A DNA stretch of 64,000 bases from Calliopum simillimum (lineage: Eukaryota; Arthropoda; Insecta; Diptera; Lauxaniidae): positions 62,572,228 through 62,636,227 of the forward strand of contig OX638369.1 of the NCBI GenBank assembly GCA_951812925.1. Reading direction: 5' to 3'. The notes under the pieces were generated by a model. It made no database searches and had not been told where the DNA came from. It worked only from the letters and a program-made list of their open reading frames with translations. The translations under genes and the position numbers were made by a program. Positions 12,570 through 25,697 of the stretch are shown piece by piece. The stretch's first letter is position 1, and each line of letters opens with the position of its first letter.

Positions 12570-14930
12570 CCTACATGGAAAATACTAAACTAAAAATTTA
12601 TTGAAAATCCCAGTAATTTCTACTGATTTTTTCAGTAACTGTGATAACTGTGTAACCCTTGGTAAGGTTTTTGCATTTTTACGAGTTTTTTTGTTTGAAC
12701 TTTTATTAATAAAATTAATTTTTATGTATTTTTGCAAAATAAACAACAAAAAACAGAAAAAAAGAATTTTAATTTTGGACACAACTTGTACCTATGAGTT
12801 ATTGCCGTATTTTTTGTAGCAATTTTATTAATATTGTATCCAATTAAAATCTTATCTTATCTAGTCATTTTTGATGCTGAATTTAAATTTAGCCATAGAA
12901 TTGTTCTATAGTGCTTAGTTTTTGGGAAATCCTGATCTAAAAGTACGTTGTTTTGTGATTTTTGAGGATGTGTAATAAGACAATGTAATCTCTAGCGATA
13001 AAATCTGTGTTTTAAGTCCAATTATTTTCCTTTAAAACACAATATCGTGAAAATTTTCTCAACAAGTTAGCAAATGCTTTTGTTTGCTAAAGAAAATAAT
13101 AAACTAATATGTTCGATTCTCCGTTTTCACATTGCCTTATTATTGTATATTATGTCAATGCCGTGTAGTGTTGGAAGAATCTTTCACATCTCATTTAGCG
13201 CATTATCTTTCATAACACAATGATATCTGTGCAAATATGGCAAAACTAGGTGTCGAGCCGTTTTTGTGAAGATAAGTTATGTGGTCCAGGGTATTGCCCT
13301 TGTTGAGATCTCCAAGCTGGCAAAACCAGATTTGCTCTAGAACTTGTAGTTTCTTAGAAAAACTACATGAAAACACGCAATACTATTTGTAGAACCTGTT
13401 ATTCTCCACAAAAGAGATTCTAATATTTTTAATCGTTCGACTCACCGTTTTCATCAAAAAGCCTCCCAAAAGAAAAGTGATTGAAATCAATCGGATTTCA
13501 CGACATGCCTGATTGTAATTTTTTCATATCAACTCAAAATTTAAATTTGCTCTCCTGAAAAATTATTAACATGCGATACCTAGTTTTGCCATCTTTGCAC
13601 AGATATATACATCGCACTAGTAGCGTTTTAAGAAAAGAACCATTATGTATTTTTGTTTTGCTGTTTGTAATGTCTTTGGTCAAACACATCTAGGCCTTCA
13701 GCTTTGTATGTACGAGTATGTCAACATTAACTCGTACATGTGATCGTTTTAATCGAAAAACACATGAAACCAACACATAGAACTTTTTCGGTCAATTTAG
13801 CTGACAAAAAACTTTTTTAATACAAACCTCCCATGTCACATAGTCCGATACGAGCCACGGCTTGCCACATTCTAAAAATTACCCTGTCTCACCTTGGCTA
13901 AGGGCTTATAAAGCTTAATGTTTATAAGTTTGATTATAATGTTGGCAGTTCAGCGTCTACTCGAGCATGGTGGAGGGTGCATGCAGGAACGTGGCCAACA
14001 TACACATACAAGGAGTGCAGGCATTCTAGATTCATTTTTGTTTCTCTACGAGCGAAAGTTGCTATGGAATAGCAATTGCTGGAGTAGGAGAAAATAAAGA
14101 TACGTCGCTTGTGTATGGCAATTACCCTTATCGATGCTAATGTGGTGAGTTTGTATTCTAGACACAACATAATTTGAGCAACTTAATGTCCGCTTTTTGG
14201 CCAGCATATGTACCCTTTTCTTTACAAAGTTTGTTTTTCATTTCATTGCCTGCTGTAGTATTTCAGGACCATAAAAAAAAAAAAACGTGAAAGTGTAGAA
14301 ACTTTTCCATTATGAGTTCTATAGAATGGGGTGTCGTTAGATACGAGTAACTGCCTATTTGTTAGAATGTATGGTGTTCCTATAGGTGACTTAGGAAGAA
14401 ATTTAATTAAATGGCGTTTTGTACATTTTCAGTTGATTTACCACAATTTGACAAATTTTCGTTATTGGAAAATTATATGAGTCGTCCCAATGCAGAAGCA
14501 TTAGTTCAAAAACTAAAAATTTGTTTTTGGGATATCGATATTTTTGAATAGCCTACGAATCCAAAAAAAAAAAAATTTTTTTCTGTTTTTAAATGCTACT
14601 GCATGCAATTGGGCGCTCATACTTTAAATTCCCAGAATCTTTATCCGATTTTGTCACAAAACATTTGTAGTACTTTCGAGAATGATGTTGGCGAAAAGTG
14701 AGGGGAATGGGACAGCAGAATGTTGCACATTCTGTACAACAAATACGCACTATTTTGGATCTTGTGGCAAATTCAGCTATAAATTACATAGAATTTAAAG
14801 AATATCTGGAAAACTAAACAATCGGGTAGTATAAAAAATATTTAAGCAATAACTAACTCCGAACAAATTCGTCCAATACACGGAGGGTACCTGTCGCTGG
14901 AAAAATGCTATTGTATTATGATGCATTATT
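12570..14930. other. Intronic sequence with a MITE scrap
   Basis: No gene recognised. At 13487-13514 the sequence AATCGGATTTCACGACATGCCTG matches one end of the CAGGCATG MITE at 1680-1911, so a decayed relative may lie here. Confidence 0.4.
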
Positions 14931-14940
14931 TGAAACTTAC

Positions 14941-15284
14941 CTCTACTTATAGAAGTCACTTTGTCGCGTAGCACATTTAAGGTATGTACGCGTCCATAAC
15001 GATGGAATAATTTGCGTAGTCGTTTTTCATCCCACGACTTTGGTACTTGACCTACAAACATTTTTATAGTATCTGGATCGGGTTCTTCTTTGGCATATTC
15101 ATTATCATCATCAACGCCATTAACATTAGCAATCAACTGTTGTTCTAACATCTCCTCATCATTATCCGGTGACAGTGATGTTACATCGCTTAAAGGCACT
15201 AAGGCCAATTCATCGACAGATGCATCATGTTCAGTTTTAATTTGTTTATTCTCAGAAAATTCTGGTAATCCTGACATTATATCA
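14941..15284 (-). CDS. aret: Bruno/CELF protein exon B, start of RRM1
   Basis: This exon encodes an acidic linker followed by the first half of RNA recognition motif 1 of a CELF/Bruno protein, which binds U/G-rich elements in mRNA. The acceptor is a pyrimidine tract ending TTTGCAG at 15285. An ATG at 15277 could start a shorter isoform. RNP2 is visible as KMFVGQVP, followed by [12 protein letters not shown] and [12 protein letters not shown]. The donor is AGAG|GTAAGT after 14941, leaving one base. The RRM sequence closely matches what I recall of fly Bruno 1 (DKVTSISRG). The paralogue bru2 differs there, as far as I remember, but is not formally excluded. Unspliced reading beyond 14941 is intron and should not be annotated as protein. 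Confidence 0.88.
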
Positions 15285-15462
15285 CTGCAAATAAGGAATG
15301 TGTGTTAATGACAATACCATTAGTTTTTTCTTAGATTAAATACTCTAAGTATTTGATATAAAAATAATTTTCCCTTGGTTATTTTTTAGAATTTGTGCAA
15401 GGGCTAAAGCCGCTTTCCTTTCCACTTTTTTCCATATTTTCAAAGTAAGCGCCTGATATTAA

Positions 15463-16028
15463 CCCCTTGAGACCGAAGCCTAGATAATTGTAGATATCGC
15501 ATAACGAATTTCGGATTAAGTTTTCTAGTGCTTAAATTGAAAAAAAAAGTAGGTCCGGAAGAGCCCCTTATAGCTGGAAATGGTGCAGTCATATTACACA
15601 GTGCAGCAAAACCTATCTGTGTTTTTCTCCAGGTCGAATTTTATAGCACTATAAAAATTGCTTCAAAACTACTTTTTTAAAGTTGCCACGGCTATAAGCT
15701 GTAAACCGTTTGAGTTTTGCTTTTCAATCTTCAACAAAGTTAAGATACAGACTAAAAGAAAAAATTATTCAGTAAACTGACCCAAAAAATTGGGGTTTGG
15801 ACCTAAAAATCACAAAATGCCGAAAAATTGTACCATTTTCGGTCGTAGCTATAAAACTGTTCCGTATTTTGCCCAATAATTAAAGCAAAATTTTAGCCAA
15901 GACTTAACTGAACAACTCTCTAGAGAATACCAATAGCATACGACTACTCCTTGATACTAATTTTAATTAAAATATTGATGTATCAAAAAATGCTTGGGGT
16001 CCTATGTGACCCTATCGGTCTCAAGGAG
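15463..16028. mobile_element. piggyBac-like MITE flanked by TTAA
   Basis: Ends are CCCCTTGAGACCGA and TCGGTCTCAAGGAG, inverted copies with one mismatch, each directly flanked by TTAA (15459-15462 and 16029-16032). A TTAA target and a terminal CC(C) are the piggyBac hallmark. The 566-bp interior has no open frame of note, so it is nonautonomous. Confidence 0.75.
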
Positions 16029-16139
16029 TTAAAGGCTGTTCCATAAAAATGTTACACTTTGAGTTATAAAATTTTTGATTTAGGTACCTGTTAATGGTAT
16101 AAAAAACACTTGACTTCAAACAAAAAAGATGTCAAATAA

Positions 16140-16460
16140 TTAAGAAAATGTTCGCGGACGGATTTCGTTCACTTACCTGGATAAACCAGAATTATAATAT
16201 TCAGTTATATCTAAGGAAAGATGCAGAGGAAGCAACTGCGCAAATGGTTATTTTAAGTAAATTACATAAAGGTTTTAATTATTGTACAAAAGAAAAAAAT
16301 GGTTCAGGTACACAAAGTTGGTGGAAAAGTTAAAGTAAATTTTTAAGCAGAATATCAACACGATATTGCAAAAAATAAAGCTGTAGTCCTACAAAACTCA
16401 AAAAGTATCAGATCGTTCTAATGAAAATCAGTTGGTATAAGTTCAAAAGTGAGCTTCTTG
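16140..16460 (+). pseudogene. Relic of a DD37E transposase (possible)
   Basis: The stretch at about 16385-16460 (ACTCAAAAAGTATCAGATCG and onward) aligns with 45893-45960 of the DD37E element, the region encoding VQKVPDRSDEKQLEAQKRA. Upstream sequence is too diverged to align by eye. It is a short relic of a second, older copy of that family. Confidence 0.45.
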
Positions 16461-16479
16461 ACTTAATTTCACCATATAT

Positions 16480-18700
16480 GATATTCTATTACATTTATGA
16501 AATTTTTGGGTGTTAACTTGCTATCATTACATTACTTAATAACGTCTTAATTAAATTATTGATACCATAAATTTTTAATTAATTCCCTTGTTTTCACTTT
16601 CGGTAAAATAAATCTCAAACTACACGTAAATTTACTTATCGAAAAATCCAATATTGGAATCAATGACAACAGCAATTGAATTGAATCCACCACCACAAAT
16701 CAATTGTTGAACCAACAACTTGATTTTGTGTTATCAAATTTGGAAAATTCGTTGTTAACCAAAGAACCCGAAAAATCATGTGGCGACCACTGATCCAAAA
16801 AAAAAACCAAACAAAATGGAAAACCAGTAGATGAAACCAACGAACGAAACAACTAACCAAACAATCAACCAACCATTCAACCAGTCAACTAAAGTATCAG
16901 GAAAACTGTTTACAACTTTAGATTAGATTAGTTTTGTTTAGCAATAACAATTAGTTGATGTATTTTATAGAATTTGTTTTCGGTAGTTGGATATTGGTAA
17001 TTTTGTTGGTGAAATTACTTTTATATGGAGCTTAATTATCATTAGTCAATGGAGTTGGAACAACAACAAATATGTACAATGTATATATATGTATGTGGAG
17101 GAAGAAGGGTATCAAATAAAAGTTTTAATATTAGTGTACATATTTTGTTGTTTTCTTTATTTTTTTTTTTTTTTTTTGTGTGTGTTAAAAGTTACTTCAT
17201 TAGAAAAATTTTTGTCTAATAGAGTTCGATTAGTTTGGTCATGAGTTTTTTTTACGGTAATTTTCATTTAGTCAAAAAAAAAAATCGAATGAATGTATTA
17301 ATATGGGGCACTGAGCACAAGTCTTTTGAAAAGTTAATTTATAATTTTTTTTGAAATAAAAAATTAAAACATATCCCCTAAATATTATTAAGACTTTAAT
17401 GAATAATGTCTGAAGGCAAAATAAAAAATAGAAGGGTAAAATATTTATTATCCGAATTATTTGATATTTTCAAAATACAAATCAGTCTGTTCAAAGTACA
17501 ACATATTTCGAGTAGTTTCATTTCGAAAACTTCGCAGACTCTTAGTGCGTAAATTATAAATAAAATCAAAACAATAATATTATAACGGAGCAAAGTTTAC
17601 AGGAGTAAAGTATTCTGTGAGCGAGTTTATGTCCATAACTCTAATTGGCTGCGTCATTTTGGCAGCACTTCTCCTGAAGTCCGTTATGTTAAGTGCTTTG
17701 CCGAGACCAACCAACATTAGTGAATGAACGCACGCCATGCTCTGACAGGTATAGCCTTAGTGCTCTAGATCTCTAACTAATATCACTCCTTGTGATTCGT
17801 ACTATTCCCGCTGCTTTTTCATATAAGTACTAGTTTACGCCCTGTTTTGACTAAAGCGCCGAATCGAACGGTATGGTTTTATGATAAATAATATTTATTG
17901 TTGCTTTAATTGGACAATGGCCCGGCTTTAAAAGTGTAGAAAGGCCCATTTTTCGTTAATGACTTGCAGGACTGGAGTCAGGTCCAAAGAAGAAGCATTT
18001 CAAAATTGAATTCAACAGAATTGCTGACACTGATACTTCGCAGTGAGGCTAGAGATCGCCGTACTAACATGATTCAGCGCGAAAAGACACTTCGCAAGCT
18101 CGATATGCGGAACTTTAATCGTACCGGAAGGTAGTTAAAATTGTTGGGTACTCGTTAGCACGGTGAAAAATCAGTCCTTATTGTCTATTTCAACTAGAGA
18201 TGGGCGCGGGTCGTATTTTTTTAACTGGCCGTATGCTTTTAAAATTTGGCGACGGGCTCAGGCATCGAAATCGAGTTTCGTGCTGGTTTTTTTCCCGGGC
18301 CTACCACAAAAGCCAAAAAATTAGAGGCCTTACAGGCAGTCAAAATAAAAGTCTTTTAAGATTCGAACAAAATACTCGAATAAGCACATAATAGTGGAGT
18401 CAATAAAGCCTTTGAGACGGAAGTCCTCAAGAACAGCTTCGATTTTGATGATTTTTTTTTTTTTAATTTTATTTTTTTTTTTTTATTTAAAGTCAGAACA
18501 TTTTTGAGTGCGGTCGGAATTATATAATTTTTTAAACAATATTGAACAAACTTACTTTTTCATAAAAAAAAATACAACAAACAAAAATCCAAATACTCAT
18601 TTTATATGTATTTAGCGATTCTAAATCCGAATCTGGCAATATAATCGCTGTATCTTGTATGGTTTCTGAGATATCTTTTTTTTTAAAGGGTCTAAAACTG
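16480..18700. other. Intronic sequence, no gene seen
   Basis: Includes a CAACCAA-rich patch at 16820-16900 and an A/T-homopolymer-rich stretch. 17640-18130 is more G+C-rich and may be an old repeat, but I recognise no protein in it. Confidence 0.4.
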
Positions 18701-20560
18701 TGGAATCCACAGTGTGGATATACAAACTGTTGTCATGTTTTTCTCAAGAACGGCTGTAGCGATTTTGATGAAACTTTGGAAAATGATGTGCATTAGTATA
18801 TACTAAAGAATGAGATAGACCTTGACTTAGTATATATTTATGAAGAGCCCTAAACTTTTTATTTAATTTGGTCATATCTTTTGAAAAATATAAGATATTT
18901 TGATGAAATTTCGTACACAACTATTGACTATCATTGCCTTATAATGGGCAAAGATTGGGCAAAATCGAGAAAGTGCAACGCCCACTTTTTAACCATTGAA
19001 AATTTAGATTTTCATCAATAGCTGTTTTTGAGTAATATTAAAATCAAAATACCAAAATTTTCAATGGTTAAAAGTAAGTAAGTAAGTAAGTTCTAAGTAA
19101 GTAAGTTTGTTCTTTTTTACGTAAGGTATATGTCAAATACTGATATAGACAAATGAAGCACACAAATACATGTATTTCACAACATTTGATAATGATCCTT
19201 ATAGCTTAATCTTAATGCGCCCTATAAGAGCTAAGTACCTGGAGACCGATCCCTGCTCGGTCAACATTCTGATCGTATTATTTTAGTCGATGTCTTTATC
19301 CATAGCTATTTTTTGTTATGAAGTTCGTACCTTTTCACCTCCAATGTTCATGCTTTCGAAATGATAAATTAACCGATGGAAATAATAATAAGAAAAAACT
19401 CGAATGGTATAGAAAAATATCAAGAATTCCAAATTTTTTGGTGAAAAAGAATGCCCTAAAATAAATAAATGGGATATGCCACGCACCACGTCTCTTTTAT
19501 GGGGACTGAAAAATCATATCTTCAAAGGATCATGCCTCGGAAAGTAAGAGACCTATTGGAAAAGTCCGCAAGGATATTTTGATAAGGAAGAGTGTGGCTG
19601 TTCGACGCCATTAATAAAAAAGGTTTTCACCTTTTCTTGTAGACACGCAGTAAGACTGAACACAATTTCCTTCAACTTCAAGCAAGGACATTTCAAAATA
19701 CAGTAGTTATAATGGCAGTTCTGCTGATGAAGATCGATTCAGCGTCAAAAAGTGCATAAGATTGGATATAAGAAATAAAAAGTTTATTTGATTTTTTTTT
19801 CCCTGAGTTATTAACTAAATTTATATTTTGGTAAAAAGTGGGCGTGGCAATTATTGAACAAAGCCCACTTTTCGTTATGCTTTAGATACTCATGATCCAG
19901 ATCAGCATATCAAATTTCATCAAAATATGTTATACCATTCGAGAGAAATAGCATTTAATTTGTTTTACTTGTATGGGAGGTTTCATGCGTACCGGCAATA
20001 TTTTAACCACTTTCAGGTCGTAGGTGCTTAATAAAAAGGAGATTCCCTACAGTTAAATTCAGAAAGATTGCTTTAGTAGTTTTCTTTTTATAGCATGTTA
20101 TATTTTTGTGAGCGGTGCCACGCCCTCCAACGAATTTTTCAAATATAACGGCATATTACATATTAATACTTGTTTTCAGGGGTAAAATGTCTTAAATTTT
20201 TATTAAAATTGTTGGAGTTGTTTTCGAGTAATATGGAATCAAAATGTTCAAGGAATAAAAAAATGGGCGTGGCACTTGTTCGATCCCGCCCACTTTTTGT
20301 CTGTTCTAAGGTATTATTAAGCCGTACCCGCTCATCAAATTTCATCCAAATACTTTGTATGGTTTGCGAGTTATAACTTAATCAAATTTTGGGGCAGTGC
20401 AACGCCCCTGGTGATCATTTGCAAAGTTAAAACATACCTCATTCTTCATTATATGCTAATATCTAACACTATTCCAAGTTTCATTAAAATCGCTGAAGCC
20501 GTTTTCGAGAAAAAATATTGGCACAGAAATAAATACAAAAAAACAAGCATACAATTTTAG
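18700..20560. repeat. Interspersed repeat with GGGCGTGGCA units
   Basis: Several diverged units combine a GTGGGCGTGGCA/TGCCACGCCC box with a downstream TTTCATCAAAAT or TTTCATTAAAATCG box (19840, 20107, 20262, 20480). 18975-19070 carries an inverted pair TTAACCATTGAAAATTT, and 19073-19107 a (TAAG)n microsatellite. No coding capacity. Similar in style to the array at 35.1-35.7 kb. Confidence 0.5.
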
Positions 20561-20569
20561 CTCGTATAA

Positions 20570-21285
20570 GAAGAGAAGATAGTTAACTTTCTATCCTTCG
20601 TAAAAATATACGTACGTACAATTGATATGATAATTTTATATTGCGACCACAATATTGTGTTATTTTTTCTTGTTCCTTATAAAATTACGACACTCAACAT
20701 TTCCAAAACAATTTCCTTTTATTTCATATCCGCTGACAGCGACTGCCACATTTCTGCGCATTTTGCAGCTGTGTCAAACGGAAATTGCAGAGACGCGACA
20801 AAATTTGAATTGAATTTTTATGTAATACTTTTTATAATAAAAATAATAATGATAACTTTAACGTCAAAAAGATTTCTTCCTAAAAAAAGAAAAGCGCCAA
20901 AATGTATACAACAACGATGACGCTAAAGTTTTCACTTTTTTTTTTTTTTTTCGTTATTGGCCAAAGGCAATCCTGCACTGCCATTTTGACAAGGTGCGAA
21001 ATGTCGCACTTCCGACGTGCGTCGTGTGATATGTGCGTGTGTGGATTGAAGAAAACAAAATTAATTCCATTGAAAAAATGTTAACATTGATGCACGTTGT
21101 GCTGTTGACGTAAGGTTCCCTTAGCATGTTAATTTTTACGCTTCCTGGATCGTACTAACAATGTGATAACGATTTGTTGAACATTTATAGTGCAATTTAA
21201 ATATTTCAAATTGATCATTTACGTATTTAATGGAATTTAATGAAAAAAATAAACAAAATTTTAAATATTTAATCTGCACAAAGCC
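20570..21285. other. Unique-looking intronic sequence
   Basis: No gene recognised. 20740-21050 is less AT-rich than its surroundings, but short frames such as 20627-20920 have no recognisable domain. Confidence 0.35.
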
Positions 21286-21289
21286 CCTA

Positions 21290-22640
21290 GGTTAGATGAG
21301 GTAAGATTTGGGAGATGACCATGTTGTCATCATTAATCCAGGCCGCGAAAATGGGCCCATTGTGTACCCGATACCAAGAGCTTTAGCAAAGAAAGTCTAA
21401 GAGAACCACTTGGATGTACATTAGATATTATAACAAAAAAAAAGTTCGCCATAAAACTCCCATTTTGAAAGCTTATCGGTTTCGATTTTTAAGGAAAAAA
21501 AAAAATGTTTTCTTTCGACCTCTAAATAAGCTCCTAAATATATAGCTCCGCCATTTGACGTCCGATCATCAAGTGTAAAATATCGTTGTAAATGTCTCAA
21601 TGTAGGCTATATTTCATTTGAAGCATTAATTTTCACAAATGTTTTTTTCGACTTGTTGTACTATTATCTCAGTTTCTACCACCCTAAGCTGCCAAGGGCA
21701 CTTCATAGAATGGAAGCCCATAATAAATCATAAAATTCATTTCTACATAGTTTACTCAAATTATGGAAATTGAAGAAGATATAGTGAATCTTCAACCTCA
21801 GTTCAAAATATGAAAAACAGGAGGTTTCAAAAACGAAAATTGGCCCCTAAGGCTATGCAACATTTTTTTTTAACATTAGATATTTCAAACAGTATGCAAG
21901 CGAATAAAAAAGAATCTTGCATAGTTTTAGGGGGCGATTTTTGTTCTTGAAATATTCAGTTTTTCATATTTTGTACTTAGGTTTTAGATTTGCTATAACT
22001 TCTTCAATTTCAACAATTTTTTGAAACTTTGTGAATTTTATGATTTTTTTATGTGGTTCAATTCTATGAAGTGTCCTTGGCACCTTAGGGTGGTAGAAAC
22101 TGAGATAATAGTACAAGTCGAAAAAAACATTTGAGATGAATTACTTCTATGAATGAAATATAGCCCACATTGAGACATTTAAAACGATATACTACACTCG
22201 ATGATCGGACGTCAAATAGCGGAGCTATATATTTAGGAGCTTATTTAGAGGTCGAAAAAAAAAATTTTTTTCCTTAAAATCAAAGCCGATAAGCTTTCAA
22301 AATGGAAGGCTTACGGCGAACTTTTTTTTTTGTGTGGGGATCGATACTATCTAATGTACAAATATACTCACTTTCATATGGATTTAAGAATCAATCCAGA
22401 TAGTGAGTCAAGCGATTCAAAATTGAAATGACCAAAGTTTCTTCTACGTCTAAAAGCAAGCGCTGGACACTCGCAAAAGAAATGAAAGACTGTTTCTTCA
22501 ATATCAGGGTCTTTACAACTTTTACAAAGGTCACCAATGTTAGAGAAACCTTAACGAGATGCATGAGTTCCCATGGCACGAAGTCCAGTAAGATCCGGAT
22601 CCGTAGATTGTGATATATGATAGCCAAATTGATTCAATAT
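21290..22640 (-). pseudogene. RNase H-type LINE 3' fragment, split by a fold-back
   Basis: Minus-strand reading of 22400-22600 gives AMGTHASRLGFSNIGDLC, then CKSCKDPDIEETVFHFFCECP and RRRRNFGHFNFESL. This is the CxxC...H...CxCP tail that closes RNase H-bearing LINE polyproteins. Beyond fold-back F2 the same LINE resumes at 21290-21413 with TMGPFSRPG, parallel to TQWGQF in the 5.7-kb copy. The copy is 5'-truncated and contains stops. Confidence 0.7.
21422..22353. mobile_element. Fold-back element F2 inside a LINE
   Basis: Near-perfect inverted arms of roughly 400 bp meet at about 21885. Ends read TAGATATTATAAC and GATACTATCTA, then poly(A)GTTCGCC and its complement. Flanks are ATGTACAT (left) and ATGTACAA (right), an 8-bp duplication with one mismatch, in keeping with a hAT-type insertion. 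No coding capacity. It interrupts the RNase H-type LINE fragment. Confidence 0.75.
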
Positions 22641-23990
22641 GCTTGCAAGCTTGAAGGTTTGATCACAGTCCCGAATTATAATGAGAACATAGTAATATTG
22701 CTCCACACCTCAGCATTTAAAAACTTTTACTTGTATGAAATGTGGCCCGGCTGCTTATCTGAAGTCACGCAGGTTTTGCTCAGAGTTTGCGCCAACTGTT
22801 CCTAGAAATTTGGAAGCATCACTGCACGCCCTTTTATCCGAATTGACCTTCAACTGCTTGACATGTATTTTGGTTGCAATTGGGACGTATTTCCTTTTAT
22901 CAATTTTCAGATACAGAGTATAATATTTGATCGATTTATATTGGTATTTTTTTTCTTAAAAGTTAATTCCACAGACAGATAGACAGCCAGACGGATATAG
23001 GCCATATTGACTCATGAAATGAAGCTGATTAAGAAAATATATATGTTGTAATAAATAAGGCTACGAAGCTTCTAGGAGAAGGCCTAGACTAACAAAAAAT
23101 TGTACTTGGGAGGTTAAAAATGATTTTCTGATTTTTTTAATAAAAATAAATTTGCTTGGGTCACCCTAACTGTATGGAATTTCTAAAAGTATAATTTGTT
23201 TCTAGGACTTAAAAGGATTTCCCAAAGTTTTGGACCTTAAAAATTGATATTTAAAATTTTTTGACTTTGGCAGCCATTTTGGTATGATAAAGGTCCGATT
23301 AACATAATTGTATAATTTAATTCTTTAATTTATAATTCTTTTATTTTTTTTTTTTTTTTTTTGAATCGTCGTTAAATTTCCTTTACCTCAGTAGCACATT
23401 TGTTAGACAAAATTTTTGAGTTGAGGTCAGAAAAAATACTTTTTAAGAACAATCCGTTTGTCTCCGATAGATAAAGGGCCACGCGTGTAGCGCGCATCAT
23501 ATGCAGCGCAGCATGTGCGAGTAACGAGTATTAACGAATTAACGGGAATTTAACGAAGATTTAAAAAAAAAATATGTAAAGGGTGAGTTAATATCACCTT
23601 TTGCATACTTAAATGACCGCCAAATTCAAAAAGTAGGAAAATATTTATTTAAAATATCAATTAAAAAGGTCCAGAACTTTGCGAAATCCTTTTTAAAACC
23701 TTTAAAACAAATACACTCTTAGAAATCTCATGCAATTAGCTAAAAGTTTCCCATAAAAAAGTTTCCTCAATATGTGACCTAGGAACTTTTTTTTGTAAAA
23801 CAAGTTAGAAAATCAATTTTTCCTATAACTCCTTCCGTGTACATTTAAGACACCTTCAGAGGTGCAATTTATTTGTAATCTAGGCTTCCTCTATAACCAT
23901 CTAGAATCTTCGCAACTGATCGTTTATACTCTGTAACTATATAACTTTATACAATTTGTTTTATTGAGGGTAAAGTACACAAAATGAACA
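22640..23990. other. No gene; repeat tail at 22970-23040
   Basis: 22970-23040 has the GACAGATAGACAGCCAGACGG...AAGAAAATATATATG layout also seen at 39415-39500 and, reversed, at 34490-34590; this is a widespread type of fly repeat tail. The rest is AT-rich with no recognisable genes. Confidence 0.45.
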
Positions 23991-23991
23991 A

Positions 23992-24023
<32 letters not shown>

Positions 24024-24162
24024 TTATTCAGTTCACATGATTAATAAAGTACAATATAATAATTATGCCCCAGCGCCACAAGGGCTTAAAAAGAGGCCAA
24101 AATGGCAACAATTAACAAAATAAAAATAATTTACTTAAATTATAATTATTCTAAGTATTTAT

Positions 24163-24416
24163 TCAATTTAAAAGTATTTCGATGTTTTCCAGCAAATATG
24201 TTTTTAATTTATTTTTGAAACTTGATATGGTGTGAACATTTTTTAGAGTATCAGGTAAATTATTAAACTCAGTTTGTCCAGTAAAGGCGACACGTTGCTT
24301 CGTTAATTCTAAACGGCATCTTACTACATGCAAATGCGTGGCTTGTCTTGTAGTCCGATTCGTATGCAATATGTTATGTCTGAAATGCAAGGTCTGTGCA
24401 CCAAGTCCATGCATAG
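24163..24416 (-). pseudogene. CR1-like LINE, C-terminal end
   Basis: Resumes on the far side of the fold-back: MHGLGAQTLHFRHNILHTN, then FNNLPDTLKNVHTISSFKNK and a stop at 24163. The Met-His pair is encoded within the duplicated ATGCATAG. Dropping the insert and one duplicate gives an unbroken frame from 25979 to 24163. About 140 bp of 3' UTR and the poly(A) tail follow. Confidence 0.8.
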
Positions 24417-25697
24417 TAGGGCTGTTCAAAAAAAAAAAATTTTTCGAATTTCCAAGATATACTTTGGCATCACGATCTACATCATGACAGAATATCCCAA
24501 AAAATTTTTCAGATTTTCAAATTCATATTTAAAGGTGGCTCAAAGCAGAAATATATTTTTGTTAATTTTTTTTTAGCATTAATTATAAAATGTTGTCAAA
24601 CAATTTGAAAAATTTGTTTTAGAGTAACTTAAAAACATTAATTTTGTTTGTTTTTTAATGAACTTTAAAACCTACGTTGTAATTTTGACAAAAAAAAATT
24701 TTACACTTCTTAAAAAACGAAAAACTGCCCTAAGAAGGCGAAATTTTACGGTTTTTCAAAGAAAAAAGTCATCGTGCTTTAAACGAAATGAACATTTTTT
24801 AATTTACAAGATCTCATTCAAAAGAGCTCTTAAAAACCTTCAAGACAAGACATGTTAAGATTTTTTTGGGCCAGCAGGCTCGATGACATAACGTTTGAAA
24901 TATAGTAATGCAGCCCTGTGAAAGGCAAAACGCTTTTTACTCAAGAGGGAGGCATCTTACAAAAAAGTGCCCATGGCATAAAATGCTTAAAATCATCCAA
25001 GGAACAAGTGTAAATTGTTTTTTTTTTTTTTACTTAATTTTAGAAAAAAAATTTTTTTAACGTCATTTTTAATAAACTTTCCAAAAAAAAAAAAAAACAA
25101 TTCACACTTGTTCCTTGGATGATTCTAAGCATTTTATGCCATGGGCACTTTTTTGTAAGATGCCTCCCTCTTGAGTAAAAAGCGTTTTGCCTTTCACAGG
25201 GCTGCATTACTATATTTCAAACGTTATGTCATCGAGCCTGCTGGCCCAAAAAAATCTTAACATGTCTTGTCTTGAAGGTTTTTAAGAGCTCTTTTGAATG
25301 AGATCTTGTAAATTAAAAAATGTTCATTTCGTTTAAAGCACGATGACTTTTTTCTTTGAAAAACCGTAAAATTTCGCCTTCTTAGGGCAGTTTTTCGTTT
25401 TTTAAGAAGTGTAAAATTTTTTTCGTCAAAATTACAACGTAGGTTTTAAAGTTCATTAAAAAACAAACAAACTTAATGTTTTTAAGTTACTCTAAAACAA
25501 ATTTTTCAAATAGTTTGACAACATTTTATAATTAATGCTAAAAAAAAAATAATAAAAATATATTTCTGCTTTGAGCCACCTTTAAATATGAATTTAAAAA
25601 TCTGAAAAATTTTTTGGGATATTCTGTCATGATGTAGATCGTGATGCCAAAGTATATCTTGGAAATTCGAAAAATTTTTTTTTTTTGAACAGCCCTA
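24417..25697. mobile_element. Fold-back element F1 (hAT-type, 1,281 bp)
   Basis: Almost entirely two inverted arms of about 615 bp (24417-25033 and 25083-25697) around a roughly 50-bp spacer. Termini are TAGGGCTGTTCAAAAA and its complement. The flanking octamer ATGCATAG is duplicated exactly (24409-24416 and 25698-25705), the hAT target-duplication length, and a TAGGG start also fits hAT. No transposase; mirrored 82- and 74-codon frames are products of the symmetry. Confidence 0.92.

Larger units (their letters stand above)
8247..14940 (-). other. Intron of the Bruno-like gene (B to C)
   Basis: This 6.7-kb intron splits RRM1 between the exons carrying RNP2 and RNP1. Both splice sites are canonical and the protein sequence is continuous across it. 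It contains a short hAT MITE, an RTE fragment, a fold-back and a 140-bp-period repeat block. The intervals 9300-11080 and 12570-14930 are otherwise AT-rich sequence with no gene I can support. Confidence 0.85.

Noticed and set aside
15090..15308. Plus-strand frame opposite Bruno exon B
   Set aside because: Antisense shadow; the minus strand has RRM1 motifs and valid splice sites.
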